A DNA stretch of 64,000 nt. It comes from Streptomyces sp. NRRL B-3428. GTDB lineage: Bacteria > Actinomycetota > Actinomycetes > Streptomycetales > Streptomycetaceae. The notes below the pieces were generated by a model that worked only from the letters and a program-made list of their open reading frames with translations, searched no databases and was not told the DNA's origin. The position numbers were made by a program, and so were the translations under genes. Location: NCBI GenBank assembly GCA_000721375.1, contig JOGW01000008.1:124001-188000 (forward strand), in the 5' to 3' direction. Of the stretch, positions 1 through 8,798 are shown piece by piece (position 1 is the stretch's first letter; each line of letters starts with the position of its first letter).

Positions 1-1591
1 CGGTCTTGGCGGCGGTCTCCTTGAAGCAGGGGCTGTCGCCCGCGCGGGTCGCGCCCCAGCAGGTGCGTTCGGGCAGGGTGACGATGCCCTCGCCGGCCGC
101 CGTGAAGTCACGGATCGTGGCGGGGCCGAGGTCGACGAGGACGGCGGAGAGATGGGCGGTGGTGGTCGAGGGGGTCGCGGTCACGGTGACCCGTGAACTG
201 CCCGACAGACGCAGGTCCTTGGCCAGCGGTGCGGTCAGGAAGCCCGTCTTGTCCGCGGTGGTGGTGTCGAGCTGCGCGGCCCAGTTGTCCTCGCCCCGGC
301 TCGGGTCGTCGGTGAACGACTCGGTCGCGCCGCGAGGTGCCGGCTTCAGGCCCAGCGTGCCGACGCCCGACTGCGTCCCCTTGCCGGGTTTCACGTCCAC
401 GGTGTCCGTGCCGCTCGGCGGCCACTGCCGGCTGGTCGCCCACCGGTCCGGGGCGGTCTCGATATCGGCCATCGGCTCGTCGTCGATGCCGTTGTCGTAG
501 CCGAGCAGTTCATGGTCGAACCAGCGGTGCAGGGTGCGCACCCAGTCCGCCCGCCGAAAGTCGAAGGGGTCGACGTGCCCGGTCTGGCTCAGCCAGATCT
601 TGCGCTCCACGCCCTGCTCGGCCAGCGCGTCCCACCACTGGCCGAAGTGCTTGGCGCGGACGTTGAGGTCCTGCTGTCCGTGCACCACGAACACGCTCGC
701 CTTGACGCGGTCGGCGTCCGGGACGTGGTTGCGCTCGTCCCACAGTGCGGTCCAGTCGCCGTTGCGTGGCGCCTCGTCGACGAGCCGCTTCTGTACGGCG
801 GCGCAGCGGGTGCGGGCCTCGGGGCTCTCCACGTAGTTGGACAGCCAGTCGGGCCCGCTGTCGTAGAGCGCGGCGCCCTGCTGGAAGTAGTAGTCGTACC
901 AGGAGGAGATGGCGCCGATGGGCACGATGGTCTTGAGGCCCTCGACGCCGGTGGCGGCGACCCCGTTGGCGACCGTGCCGTCGTAGCTCTTGCCGATCAT
1001 GCCCGTGTCACCGTTGGACCACGTGGCCTTGGCGCGCTCGGCGCCGGTGCGGCTGGTGTAGCCGCGGGCGCGGCCGTTCAGCCAGTCGACCACGGCCTTC
1101 GCGGAGGTCACGTCGGAGCGGCCGCCGACGTCCACGCAGCCGTCTGAGCGGTTGGTGCCGGCGAAGTCCACGGCGACGAAGGCGTAGCCGCGCGGCACGA
1201 AGTAGTTGTCGTAGAAGAGCGGGAACTGCACCACGTTGCCGTCGGCGTCGTAGGTCTTCTTCTGGCTCTCGTTGCCGCGCCCGCAGCAGGCGTAGTACGG
1301 GCTGGCGTCCATGATCACGGGGATCTTCCGGCCGCGCTGGGCGGGTTCGCGCGGGCGGATGACGTCCGCCGCCACGCGGTCGCTCTTTCCGTCGCCGTCC
1401 CCGTCGAGGCCGGTGTCGACCCAGACGGATTCACGGATGGCGTTCGCGTACGAGTAGACCGGCTCGCTCTGCGTGGGCCGGGAGCTTTGCGCGGCCGCGT
1501 ACGCAGGTGAGAGCAGGGAGAGGAGAAGGGCCGGCAGTGCGGCCAGGAGCACGAAGTATCTGAAGCGGGTGGCCCGCGCAGGTATCGGCAT
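1..1591 (-). CDS. Secreted Xaa-Pro dipeptidyl-peptidase / CocE family hydrolase (S15), 3' end cut by window
   Basis: About 530 codons are visible; the gene runs off the left edge, so the C-terminus is missing. The N-terminus is a signal peptide (two Arg, a Leu/Ala-rich core, cleavage near AYA-AAQ). The start is the ATG at 1591. The catalytic domain carries the S15 nucleophile motif GKSYDG with Ser near residue 202, a DGDGDGKSDR segment near the mature N-terminus, and a downstream His region (LSQTGHVDPF). After about residue 390 begins the beta-rich C-terminal domain seen in CocE/X-Pro peptidases. Family members cleave Xaa-Pro dipeptides or esters outside the cell. The function class is clear; the substrate cannot be read. 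It is transcribed divergently from the sphingomyelinase gene. Confidence 0.88.
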   Translation of the reverse strand, partial: MPIPARATRFRYFVLLAALPALLLSLLSPAYAAAQSSRPTQSEPVYSYANAIRESVWVDTGLDGDGDGKSDRVAADVIRPREPAQRGRKIPVIMDASPYYACCGRGNESQKKTYDADGNVVQFPLFYDNYFVPRGYAFVAVDFAGTNRSDGCVDVGGRSDVTSAKAVVDWLNGRARGYTSRTGAERAKATWSNGDTGMIGKSYDGTVANGVAATGVEGLKTIVPIGAISSWYDYYFQQGAALYDSGPDWLSNYVESPEARTRCAAVQKRLVDEAPRNGDWTALWDERNHVPDADRVKASVFVVHGQQDLNVRAKHFGQWWDALAEQGVERKIWLSQTGHVDPFDFRRADWVRTLHRWFDHELLGYDNGIDDEPMADIETAPDRWATSRQWPPSGTDTVDVKPGKGTQSGVGTLGLKPAPRGATESFTDDPSRGEDNWAAQLDTTTADKTGFLTAPLAKDLRLSGSSRVTVTATPSTTTAHLSAVLVDLGPATIRDFTAAGEGIVTLPERTCWGATRAGDSPCFKETAAKT

Positions 1592-1758
1592 GCGGCGGAA
1601 GGTACTCCGGTCAACTCCCGGGCGACAGAGGGCAGTAGGGACAGCCGAGTGTGTTGAGCCACGTCAACTCGGCGACATCCATGGGCTACCCGGAAGTAAC
1701 CGGCACTGCTTTGATGAGCAGGCCTCACCTCCTGCCCCCACATCTCCTGGGAGTCCCT

Positions 1759-2736
1759 GTGTCTCGTACGCCTCGTACGGCCGCTGCCGCGCTCGCCGCA
1801 CTGCTTGCCGGCGCCGGTCTTGTCGCCGTCGCACCGGCGCCCGCTTCGGCGGCTGCCGCCCCGGCCGTCAAGGTGCTCACGTACAACACCTTCCTGTTCA
1901 GCAAGACGCTGTACCCCAACTGGGGCCAGGACCACCGGGCAGCCGAGATCCCGAGGACGTCCTTCTTCCGCGGACAGGATGTCGTCGTGCTGCAGGAGGC
2001 CTTCGACAACTCCGCCTCCGACGCGCTGGCGAACAACGCGCGCGCCGAGTACCCGTACCAGACCCCCGTGGTCGGCCGGAGCAAGTCGGGCTGGGACGCG
2101 ACCGGCGGCAACTACTCGTCGACCACGCCCGAGGACGGCGGGGTGACGATCTACAGCAAGTGGCCGGTTCTCCGTAAGGAGCAGTACGTCTTCCCCGATG
2201 CCTGCGGGTCGGACTGGTACTCCAACAAGGGGTTCGCGTATGTGGTCCTGAACGTGAACGGCAGCAAGGTGCACGTCGTCGGTACGCATCTGCAGTCCAC
2301 GGATCCGGGCTGCGACTCCGGTGAGGCCGCGGCGATGCGCGGTGCGCAGCTCAAGGACATCGACGCGTTCCTCGACGCGAAGGCGATTCCCGCATCGGAG
2401 CAGGTGATCGTCGCGGGTGACCTGAACGTCGACTCACACAGCGCCGAGTACGCCTCGATGCTCGCGAACGGTGGCCTGGTGGGCGCGGACGTGCGGACCG
2501 GTCATCCGTACTCCTTCGACACCCAGGACAACTCGATCGCGAAGGACCGCTACCCGGACGACCCGCGTGAGGACCTGGACTACGTGCTGCACCGGGCAGG
2601 GCACGCGCGGCCCGCCGAGTGGACGAACCGTGTCGTGAAGGAGCAGTCGGCTCCCTGGAGCGTGACCAGCTGGGGAACCACGTACACCTACACCAACCTG
2701 TCCGACCACTACCCGGTGACCGCGTCGGCCTCCTGA
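1759..2736 (+). CDS. Secreted sphingomyelin phosphodiesterase (sphingomyelinase C)
   Basis: 325-residue member of the endonuclease/exonuclease/phosphatase fold. I chose the GTG at 1759 because GGGAG lies about 6 nt upstream (1749-1753) and it gives a clean signal peptide ending near ASAAAA; an upstream ATG at 1714 would add 15 residues with no better ribosome site. Metal and catalytic motifs are visible in order: LTYNTF (Asn), VVLQEAF (Glu), VAGDLNVD (Asp/Asn) and a terminal SDHYPV (Asp-His). Length and motif order fit bacterial sphingomyelinase C, which hydrolyses sphingomyelin to ceramide and phosphocholine outside the cell. A bidirectional hairpin follows the stop codon. Confidence 0.88.
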   Translation: MSRTPRTAAAALAALLAGAGLVAVAPAPASAAAAPAVKVLTYNTFLFSKTLYPNWGQDHRAAEIPRTSFFRGQDVVVLQEAFDNSASDALANNARAEYPYQTPVVGRSKSGWDATGGNYSSTTPEDGGVTIYSKWPVLRKEQYVFPDACGSDWYSNKGFAYVVLNVNGSKVHVVGTHLQSTDPGCDSGEAAAMRGAQLKDIDAFLDAKAIPASEQVIVAGDLNVDSHSAEYASMLANGGLVGADVRTGHPYSFDTQDNSIAKDRYPDDPREDLDYVLHRAGHARPAEWTNRVVKEQSAPWSVTSWGTTYTYTNLSDHYPVTASAS

Positions 2737-2748
2737 AAACCGCTGGGA

Positions 2749-2775
2749 CCGGTCCCACCCAACGGGTGGGACCGG
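2749..2775. terminator. Bidirectional terminator hairpin
   Basis: Perfect 12-bp inverted repeat CCGGTCCCACCC / GGGTGGGACCGG with a 3-nt loop (AAC), lying between the converging sphingomyelinase and permease genes. No T-run follows, as is common for streptomycete terminators. Confidence 0.8.
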
Positions 2776-2791
2776 CCTCGGCGATCGGTCG

Positions 2792-4252
2792 CTACTTCGA
2801 CTGCTCGGCGGCCAGGCCCCCGGCCGCCACCTTGCCGCGGACCTTGAACCAGCCGACGACGAGCGCGATCGCGATCACCGGGATCAGGTACAGGGTCGGA
2901 CGGCCGATCTCGGCGTCCTTCCACATCAGACCGAGCACGGTGAGCAGGAAGACGATCGTGACGATCTCGGTGACGGGGCTGCCGGGGAGCTTGAACTTCG
3001 GCACGGTCAGCAGGCCCTCCTCGCCACGGCGTCGGAACACCATGTGGCAGAGCATGATCGTGATCCAGGTCGAGATGATGCCGAGCGCCGCGACGTTCAG
3101 GACGATCTCGAAGGCCTTCTCCGGGACGAGGAAGTTGAGGCCGACACCGGCGACGCACACGCCGGAGGTGAGCAGGATGCCGCCGTAGGGCACGTTGGTG
3201 CGGCTCATCTTCGAGGTGAAGGCCGGGGCGGTGCCCGCCATCGCCATCGAGCGCAGGATGCGGCCGGTGGAGTACAGGCCCGAGTTCAGCGAGGACATCG
3301 CGGCGGTGAGGACCACGAGGTTCATCACGTCGCCGGCCGCCGGGACACCGATCGAGGAGAGCACGGTGACGAAGGGGCTCTCGTCGCCCGAGTACTTCGA
3401 GCCGGGCATCAGGAGCGCGAGCAGCACGACCGAGCCGACGTAGAAGAGACCCACGCGCCACATGATGGAGTTCACCGCGCGCGGGACGACCTTCTGCGGC
3501 TCGGCGGCCTCGCCGGCCGCGACGCCGATCAGTTCGAGCGAGGCGTAGGCGAAGACGACACCGGTCATGACGATCACGACGGGCATGACGCCGGCCGGGA
3601 ACAGACCGCCGTTGTCGGTGATCACGTGCAGACCCGGCTTCTCGCCGCCCACGTCGGACTGCGTGGCGAGGAGGAAGATACCGATCGCCATGAAGATCAC
3701 CAGGGCCGAGACCTTGACGATCGAGAACCAGAACTCCAGCTCACCGAAGATCTTCACGGAGATCAGGTTCACCACGAGCACGATGGAGAGCGCGATCAGT
3801 GCGAGCACCCACTGCGGGATGTCGGTGAAGAAGCTCCAGTAGTGCGTGTAGAGCGCGATCGCGGTGATGTCGGCGATACCGGTCGTCGCCCAGTTGAGGA
3901 AGTAGCCCCAGCCGGCGACGTAGGCGCCCTTCTCGCCGAGGAACTCACGCGCGTAACTGACGAACGAACCGGACGACGGCCGGTAGACCACCATCGCGCC
4001 GAGCGCCCGTACGACGAAGAACGCGAAGACGCCGCACACCAAGTAGGCGAGGGCGAGACCGGGGCCCGCGGAGTTGAGGCGACCGCCCGCTCCGAGGAAC
4101 AGACCGGTGCCGATCGCTCCACCGATGGCGATCATGTTGATGTGCCGGGCCTTGAGGTCCTTGCTGTATCCCGCGTCGCCTGCATCGGCGGGCACGCCGG
4201 AGGCGTCCGTGCGGGGCGCCTCCTGGGCCGTGGTGACGGCTTCCTTGCTCAC
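2792..4252 (-). CDS. APC-superfamily amino-acid permease (GABA/aromatic/Lys permease type)
   Basis: 486-codon membrane protein with about 12 hydrophobic segments. The start is taken as GTG 4252 (VSKEAVTT), preceded by GGAGAG; the open frame continues upstream without a better start. The hallmark first-helix motif GGAIGTGLFLGAG for substrate binding is present near residue 41, as is the conserved YRPSSGSFVSYAREF segment before helix 3. Proton-coupled uptake of an amino acid across the cytoplasmic membrane is expected; substrate specificity cannot be decided from sequence. It lies downstream of the acyl-CoA ligase on the same strand but is separated by an inverted repeat, so it probably has its own promoter. 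Confidence 0.88.
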   Translation of the reverse strand: MSKEAVTTAQEAPRTDASGVPADAGDAGYSKDLKARHINMIAIGGAIGTGLFLGAGGRLNSAGPGLALAYLVCGVFAFFVVRALGAMVVYRPSSGSFVSYAREFLGEKGAYVAGWGYFLNWATTGIADITAIALYTHYWSFFTDIPQWVLALIALSIVLVVNLISVKIFGELEFWFSIVKVSALVIFMAIGIFLLATQSDVGGEKPGLHVITDNGGLFPAGVMPVVIVMTGVVFAYASLELIGVAAGEAAEPQKVVPRAVNSIMWRVGLFYVGSVVLLALLMPGSKYSGDESPFVTVLSSIGVPAAGDVMNLVVLTAAMSSLNSGLYSTGRILRSMAMAGTAPAFTSKMSRTNVPYGGILLTSGVCVAGVGLNFLVPEKAFEIVLNVAALGIISTWITIMLCHMVFRRRGEEGLLTVPKFKLPGSPVTEIVTIVFLLTVLGLMWKDAEIGRPTLYLIPVIAIALVVGWFKVRGKVAAGGLAAEQSK

Positions 4253-4287
4253 GTGCTGTTCAACTCTCCGTGGGGGGACAGTGCAAA

Positions 4288-4316
4288 GTCCGTACCACCC
4301 CTGACGCGGTACGGAC
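4288..4316. repeat. 9-bp inverted repeat upstream of the permease
   Basis: GTCCGTACC (4288-4296) and GGTACGGAC (4308-4316) with an 11-nt spacer. It sits about 36 bp upstream of the permease start and 76 bp past the ligase stop, so it could be a weak terminator for the ligase or an operator for the permease. The sequence alone does not decide. Confidence 0.5.
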
Positions 4317-4391
4317 CTTGGCACACCCTTACGCAGAGTTGATCTCAGACGCGGTGGTGGAGGTCACAGAGCGGGACATCTCACATGGTGA

Positions 4392-6194
4392 TCAGGGGCT
4401 GTACAGACCGTCGATGTCCACCCTGTACCGGTCTGTGATCACACGTCGCCTGAGCTTCAGGGACGGGGTGAGCTCGCCCGTCTCCGGTCCCCATTCCTCG
4501 CCGAGGATCTTGAAGCGTTTGATCTGTTCGGTGCTGCTGAGCCGTTCGTTCGCCGCGGCGACGGCCAGCTCGATCTCTTCGCGTACGGCGGGATCCTGCG
4601 GGTCGGCGGGGATACCGTGCGCCTCGGCCCAGACCGGGAAGGTCTCGGGGTCGAGGACGAGCAGCGCCACGAGGTAGGAACGACCGTCGCCGTAGGCCAG
4701 GGCCTGGCCGATCAGGGGGTGCTCCTTGACCGTGTTTTCGACGAGCGCGGGCGAGACGTTCTTGCCCGTCGAGGTAATGATCATTTCTTTCTTGCGGTCG
4801 GTCAGCCAGAGATAGCCGTCCTCGTCGAACCGTCCGATGTCCCCGGTCGCGAACCAGCCGTCCGCGTCGCAGGCGTCCTCGACCGAACCGTCGGCCTGCA
4901 GATAGCCGTCGAAGACGGTCCTGCCCCGCACGAGGATCTCGCCGTCCTCGGCCGTGCGGACCTCCACCCCGTCGATCGGCCGGCCCACCGAGCCGAGCCG
5001 GAAGGCACCGGGGCCGTTGGTGGTGGCGACGCCGACGGTTTCCGTGAGGCCCCACGCGTCCATGATCGTGAGCCCGAAGCCCGCCCAGAAGCGCGTGATG
5101 TCCGGCGGCATCGGCGCCGACGCGCTCGCGGTCCATACGAGGCGGTCGAAGCCCGCGAGGGCGAGCAGCGGATCGAGGACGTGCTTCTTCACATGGCGGT
5201 ACGCGGCGTCGAGCGGCCCTGGCACCGGCTCGCCCTTCTCGCGGTGGGCGAGATGCGCGCGGGAAGTGTCACAGGCCTTCTCGATCGCCCGCCTGCGCTC
5301 CTCGGAAGCCTGCGCGAGCATCGCCCGTACCCCTGCCGCGAGCTTCTCCCAGACACGCGGCACCCCGAAGAACTGCACCGGCCGCAGCTCGCGCACCATC
5401 GGCGCGAGCAGGGCCGGGTCGGCGCACAGATGGACATGGGCGGCACGGAAGACCGGCAGATAGATCCCGAGCATCCGCTCCGCGATGTGCGCGAAGGGCA
5501 GATACGAGATGTGCTCGGCGTGGTCCGGCAGTTCGACGACCGCGTCCAGGGCCAGCGCGTTGCGGATCACATTGTGGTGCGTGATCCGGACCCCCTTCGG
5601 GTCGCCGGTGGTGCCCGAGGTGTAGACGACGGTGAGCGGATCGGACGGGCGGGTCTCGCGCCAGGCCTTCTCGAAGGCGTCACCGTCGTGACCGGCCGCC
5701 GGCACTTCCTGGTACGCGGTGTGGCCCTCGGCCGCGTCGGGTTCGACCACGACCAGACGGGCCAGCGGGATGCCCTCGTCCGCCACCAGGGGCCCCCACC
5801 GCACGAGTTCACGCTCGCCCTCGATCACCGCGAGCCGGGCCCTGCTGTGGCGGGCGATATGGGCGATCTGGGCGGGCGCGGCCGTGCCGTAGACGGAGAC
5901 GGGGACGGCGCCCAGGTGGACGAGTGCCAAGTCGGTGAGCCAGTGCTCGGGACGGTTGCCCATCATCATCAGGACGTGGTCGCCGCGTACGACACCGAGT
6001 TCCGCGTAGCCGGCGGCCAGCGCGGTCACGCGGCTGCGGACCTCGGACCAGGTGAGTGTGGACCAGTCCTCGCCTTCGGGGCCCGCGCGCCAGGAGAGCG
6101 CCGGCAGGGCGCCGTGGTCCTCGGCGTTGCGCAGGAGCAGGGCGGGGAGGGTCAGTTCGTCGGGCTCTGCGGGTAGACGAAGGATCGAGCTCAT
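4392..6194 (-). CDS. Long-chain-fatty-acid--CoA ligase (AMP-binding)
   Basis: 600-residue ANL-superfamily adenylate-forming enzyme. The AMP/P-loop motif VVYTSGTTGDPKG lies near residue 190, the A5-type region is WGLTETVG, and the C-terminal hinge block reads ATGDIGRFDEDGYLWLTDRKKE, followed by the late-domain GKNVSP. Length and the ITSTGKNVSPALVENT tail match bacterial FadD15-like long-chain ligases, which activate fatty acids with ATP to acyl-CoA. The ATG at 6194 follows a G-rich ribosome site. It is divergent from a MerR regulator with a duplicated 13-bp motif between them, suggesting local control. Chain-length specificity is unknown. Confidence 0.88.
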   Translation of the reverse strand: MSSILRLPAEPDELTLPALLLRNAEDHGALPALSWRAGPEGEDWSTLTWSEVRSRVTALAAGYAELGVVRGDHVLMMMGNRPEHWLTDLALVHLGAVPVSVYGTAAPAQIAHIARHSRARLAVIEGERELVRWGPLVADEGIPLARLVVVEPDAAEGHTAYQEVPAAGHDGDAFEKAWRETRPSDPLTVVYTSGTTGDPKGVRITHHNVIRNALALDAVVELPDHAEHISYLPFAHIAERMLGIYLPVFRAAHVHLCADPALLAPMVRELRPVQFFGVPRVWEKLAAGVRAMLAQASEERRRAIEKACDTSRAHLAHREKGEPVPGPLDAAYRHVKKHVLDPLLALAGFDRLVWTASASAPMPPDITRFWAGFGLTIMDAWGLTETVGVATTNGPGAFRLGSVGRPIDGVEVRTAEDGEILVRGRTVFDGYLQADGSVEDACDADGWFATGDIGRFDEDGYLWLTDRKKEMIITSTGKNVSPALVENTVKEHPLIGQALAYGDGRSYLVALLVLDPETFPVWAEAHGIPADPQDPAVREEIELAVAAANERLSSTEQIKRFKILGEEWGPETGELTPSLKLRRRVITDRYRVDIDGLYSP

Positions 6195-6260
6195 GGCGGC
6201 CCCCAGTACGTCCGGCCAGTCCGTCGGGCATTGTCCCGGACCGTGTCACAGGGCTGGTGC

Positions 6261-6322
6261 GACAGCAATACTGCAAGGCCGACGAACTTGTATGTGACGT
6301 CGGCGGTGAGACAGCAATACTG
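6261..6322. promoter_or_regulatory. Duplicated 13-bp motif GACAGCAATACTG in divergent promoter region
   Basis: Exact copies at 6261-6273 and 6310-6322, 49 bp apart, in the AT-richer spacer between the acyl-CoA ligase and the MerR gene. The second copy extends to ACAGcaataCTGT, a short palindrome. These are candidate operators for the adjacent MerR protein; this is inference from position and exact repetition. Confidence 0.55.
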
Positions 6323-6382
6323 TTGCACCGCATCGGCAGTGAGTGCCGGACACGAGGCATGGCGGAAGCGAGGCTGCGAGCG

Positions 6383-7156
6383 ATGACCACCCAGGCCGAG
6401 GGACAGTCGGTACAGGACCAGGCCGCCCCTGCCTATGAACCGCAGCTCACTATCGACGAGTTGGCGGCGCGCGCCGGGGTCACCGTGCGCACCGTGCGCT
6501 TCTACAGCACCCGCGGCCTGCTGCCGCCGCCGTCGATCGGACCGCGTCGCGTGGGCCGCTACGGGGCCGCGCACCTGTCGCGCCTCGCGCTGATCGAGGA
6601 GCTGCAGCACCACGGTCTGACGCTGGCCGCGATCGAGCGCTACATGGAGCAGCTGCCGCCGGACATGACCGCGCACGATCTGGCCATCCACCGCGCCCTG
6701 GTGGCGAGTTGGATCCCCGAGGGCGCCACGGAGATGAGCCGTGAGCAGCTGGTGCGCCGCGCGGGCGGCTCCCTGACGGAGACCGACATCGACCGGCTCG
6801 CCGCGATGAGTGTCCTGGAGCGCACCGAGGACCCGGCGACCTTCCGTATCGACCCGGGGCTGCTGCACCTGGGGCTGCGCCTCCTTGACGTACCGATCGC
6901 GCATGACACGATCCTCGCCGCGCGCGACGTGATGCTGGCGCACTCGCGCCAGGCCGCGAAGGAGCTGACCCGGCTCTTCCGGGACGAGGTGTGGGGTCCC
7001 TACCGCGAGCGCGAGTCGGGCCCTGAGGCGGTCCAGGCGATGAAGGCGCTGTCGGCGGACATGCAGCCGATGGTGGTGCAGGCGCTGGTCACGGCGTTCC
7101 AGCGGTCGCTGAAGGACGAGCTGCGGCGGCCGTATGTGGAGGGCACGGAGGCGTGA
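6383..7156 (+). CDS. MerR-family transcriptional regulator
   Basis: 257 residues from the ATG at 6383 (GAGG at 6370-6373); an in-frame ATG at 6359 has a ribosome site too close. The N-terminal winged helix-turn-helix is typical of MerR: LTIDELAARAGVTVRTVRFYSTRGLLPPP, followed by RYGAAHLSRLALIEELQHHGLTLAAI (roughly residues 19-85). The C-terminal 170 residues are an all-helical effector region with no cysteine cluster, arguing against a metal sensor. The divergent acyl-CoA ligase and the shared duplicated motif suggest control of fatty-acid activation, perhaps sensing an acyl-CoA; that is inference. Confidence 0.85.
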   Translation: MTTQAEGQSVQDQAAPAYEPQLTIDELAARAGVTVRTVRFYSTRGLLPPPSIGPRRVGRYGAAHLSRLALIEELQHHGLTLAAIERYMEQLPPDMTAHDLAIHRALVASWIPEGATEMSREQLVRRAGGSLTETDIDRLAAMSVLERTEDPATFRIDPGLLHLGLRLLDVPIAHDTILAARDVMLAHSRQAAKELTRLFRDEVWGPYRERESGPEAVQAMKALSADMQPMVVQALVTAFQRSLKDELRRPYVEGTEA

Positions 7157-7182
7157 AGTGTGCGGCAGGGGTCTGGGTCGGC

Positions 7183-7250
7183 GGCTCACGTGAACAAAGG
7201 GCTCGCATGAACGAAGGGCTCACGTGAACGGAGGGCTCACGTGAACGGCC
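7183..7250. repeat. 17-bp x 4 tandem repeat at the convergence of MerR and GlxA genes
   Basis: Four head-to-tail 17-bp units (7183-7199, 7200-7216, 7217-7233, 7234-7250) of consensus GGCTCACGTGAACGnAG, each containing CACGTG or a near match. The fourth unit encodes the last codons and stop of the minus-strand GlxA-type gene. There are no unique spacers, so it is a minisatellite and not a CRISPR array. Confidence 0.9.
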
Positions 7251-8175
7251 GGAGCTCTCGCCCGACCACTCCCCGGCTCCGCAGCCGCCGCAGCATCCGG
7301 GCGTCCTCGAATCCGACGGCGCGGGCCGCCGCCTCCACCGTCTCCCCGTGGCCGATGAGATGTTCGGCCCGCTCGACGCGCAGGGTCTGCTGATAGCGCA
7401 GCGGCGTCAGTCCACCCGTCGCTCGACGGAACATCCGGGTCAGCGTCCGCTCGCTCACACCCGCCTGCCCCGCGAGCGCGGCGAGCGGCAGCGGCTCGGT
7501 GAAGTGCGCGTCGATGTGGTCCTGTACGCGGTGGACGGTGTCGTCGAGGTGGGAGCGCAGCCGCAGCATGGCGCTGGCCTGCGGCTCGTCGCCGTTGCGG
7601 CGGGCGTAGACCACCATGTCGCGGGCCACCCGGGCGGCGAGCGCCGGGCCGTGGCGCCGGGCGAGCAGATGGAGCACCAGGTCGATCCCGCTGGCGATAC
7701 CGGCCGAGGTGACCACCCGGTCGTCGGTCGTGTACAGGACGTCGCGGACCACGGTCGCCCGGGGGTGGCGCAGGGCCAGCTCCTCCTGCAGATCGTGGTG
7801 GGTGGTGCAGCGCCGGCCGTCGAGCAGCCCGGCCCGGCCCAGCAGTTCGGCACCCGCACAGACACTGGCGACGGTGCCGCCGGCCAAGTGATGGGCGCGC
7901 AGCCGCTCCAGGACGTCCTCCCCCGCCTCGGGTCCCTCGCGCAGATTCGGCGCGCGCCAGCCCGGCACCACGATGAGGTCGTCCGCGTCCAGCTCGGGCC
8001 ACTCGGTCGGCGCGGCGAGCGGCAGCCCCTGGGCGCTGAGCACCGTGGCACGCTCGGCGACATAGCTCAGCTCGTAGGGGTGCCCGAAGTCCGCCGCGTG
8101 CCCAAAGGCCTGGGCCGGGCCCGCCAGGTCGAGCAGATGGACTCCGGGCAACAGCAGGAAGACGACGCGGCTCAC
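7237..8175 (-). CDS. GlxA-family regulator (DJ-1/PfpI domain plus AraC helix-turn-helix)
   Basis: 312 residues. Residues 1-165 form a PfpI/DJ-1 glutamine-amidotransferase-like domain with the nucleophile elbow VASVCAGAELLG. Residues about 205-300 form an AraC-type DNA-binding domain (PLAALAGQAGVSERTLTRMFRRATG). The second HTH helix looks shortened: after AVGFEDARMLRRL the usual RFR..G..P.YR ending is replaced by a short tail that stops inside a 17-bp tandem repeat, so the 3' end may have been reshaped by repeat expansion. It overlaps the upstream isochorismatase gene by 4 nt (ATGA), so the two are translationally coupled. The regulated pathway is unknown. Confidence 0.85.
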   Translation of the reverse strand: MSRVVFLLLPGVHLLDLAGPAQAFGHAADFGHPYELSYVAERATVLSAQGLPLAAPTEWPELDADDLIVVPGWRAPNLREGPEAGEDVLERLRAHHLAGGTVASVCAGAELLGRAGLLDGRRCTTHHDLQEELALRHPRATVVRDVLYTTDDRVVTSAGIASGIDLVLHLLARRHGPALAARVARDMVVYARRNGDEPQASAMLRLRSHLDDTVHRVQDHIDAHFTEPLPLAALAGQAGVSERTLTRMFRRATGGLTPLRYQQTLRVERAEHLIGHGETVEAAARAVGFEDARMLRRLRSRGVVGRELRPFT

Positions 8176-8783
8176 TCGGCCGATGCTGCCACCTCACGCC
8201 CGGAGCCGGCGACCGTCGTCGTATCGCTCTCGTAGCCGACGACCGCCGCCGTATCGCTCTCGTAGTCGGCGACCGTGGCGATCCGCGCGAAGCGGTCGCG
8301 CAGCACCGCTTCGGTCCGCTCGATGATCTCCGCCGGGGTGAATCCGGTGTCCGCGTCGGTCGTCACGGCGTCGGTCACGAACACCATGCGATAGCCGAGG
8401 TCGCTGCCAAGGCGCGTGGTGGTCTCTACGCACTGCTCGGCGCGGATCCCGCACACCCACAGCTCGCCGACCCCCGCCTCGGTGAGGAGCTGCTGGAGGT
8501 TGGTGGTGGTGAACGCGTTGTGCGAGGTCTTGTGCAGGACGGGTTCGTCCGCGGCCGGCTGCTCGAGTTCCGCGAGGAGGCGTACGTGTCCCTCGGCCGG
8601 GTCGAAGACATCGCCGGTGCCGAGATCGGTGTGCAGCACCCAGAAAACCCGGTCGCCGGCGGCCCGGGCGGCGCGGACGAGGCGGTTCACGGGTTCGGCG
8701 ATCTTCGGATTGCCGATCTCGTCCCACTGGGGGCGGGCTCGGAACGATTCCTGGACATCGATGACGATCAGCGCTCGGCTCAT
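8172..8783 (-). CDS. Cysteine hydrolase / isochorismatase-family protein
   Basis: 203 residues. The family triad is visible: Asp in ALIVIDVQESF, Lys in VLHKTSHNAF and Cys in VCGIRAEQCVETT, the last also holding the usual non-proline cis-peptide region. Such enzymes hydrolyse isochorismate, nicotinamide or carbamoyl compounds; the substrate here is not readable. The C-terminus carries a near-exact 10-residue duplication (YESDTAAVVG / YESDTTTVAG) outside the core fold. It is the first gene of a two-gene operon with the GlxA-type regulator, and a perfect 18-bp palindrome lies just upstream of its start. Confidence 0.85.
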   Translation of the reverse strand: MSRALIVIDVQESFRARPQWDEIGNPKIAEPVNRLVRAARAAGDRVFWVLHTDLGTGDVFDPAEGHVRLLAELEQPAADEPVLHKTSHNAFTTTNLQQLLTEAGVGELWVCGIRAEQCVETTTRLGSDLGYRMVFVTDAVTTDADTGFTPAEIIERTEAVLRDRFARIATVADYESDTAAVVGYESDTTTVAGSGREVAASAE

Positions 8784-8798
8784 ACCCCCAGGATGACC

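Noticed and set aside
1592..1758. Imperfect dyad around GTTGA/TCAAC between the peptidase and sphingomyelinase genes
   Set aside because: Arms are interrupted and short; not strong enough to call an operator.
7183..7250. CRISPR-like short repeats
   Set aside because: Units are directly adjacent with no unique spacers, and no cas gene is present.
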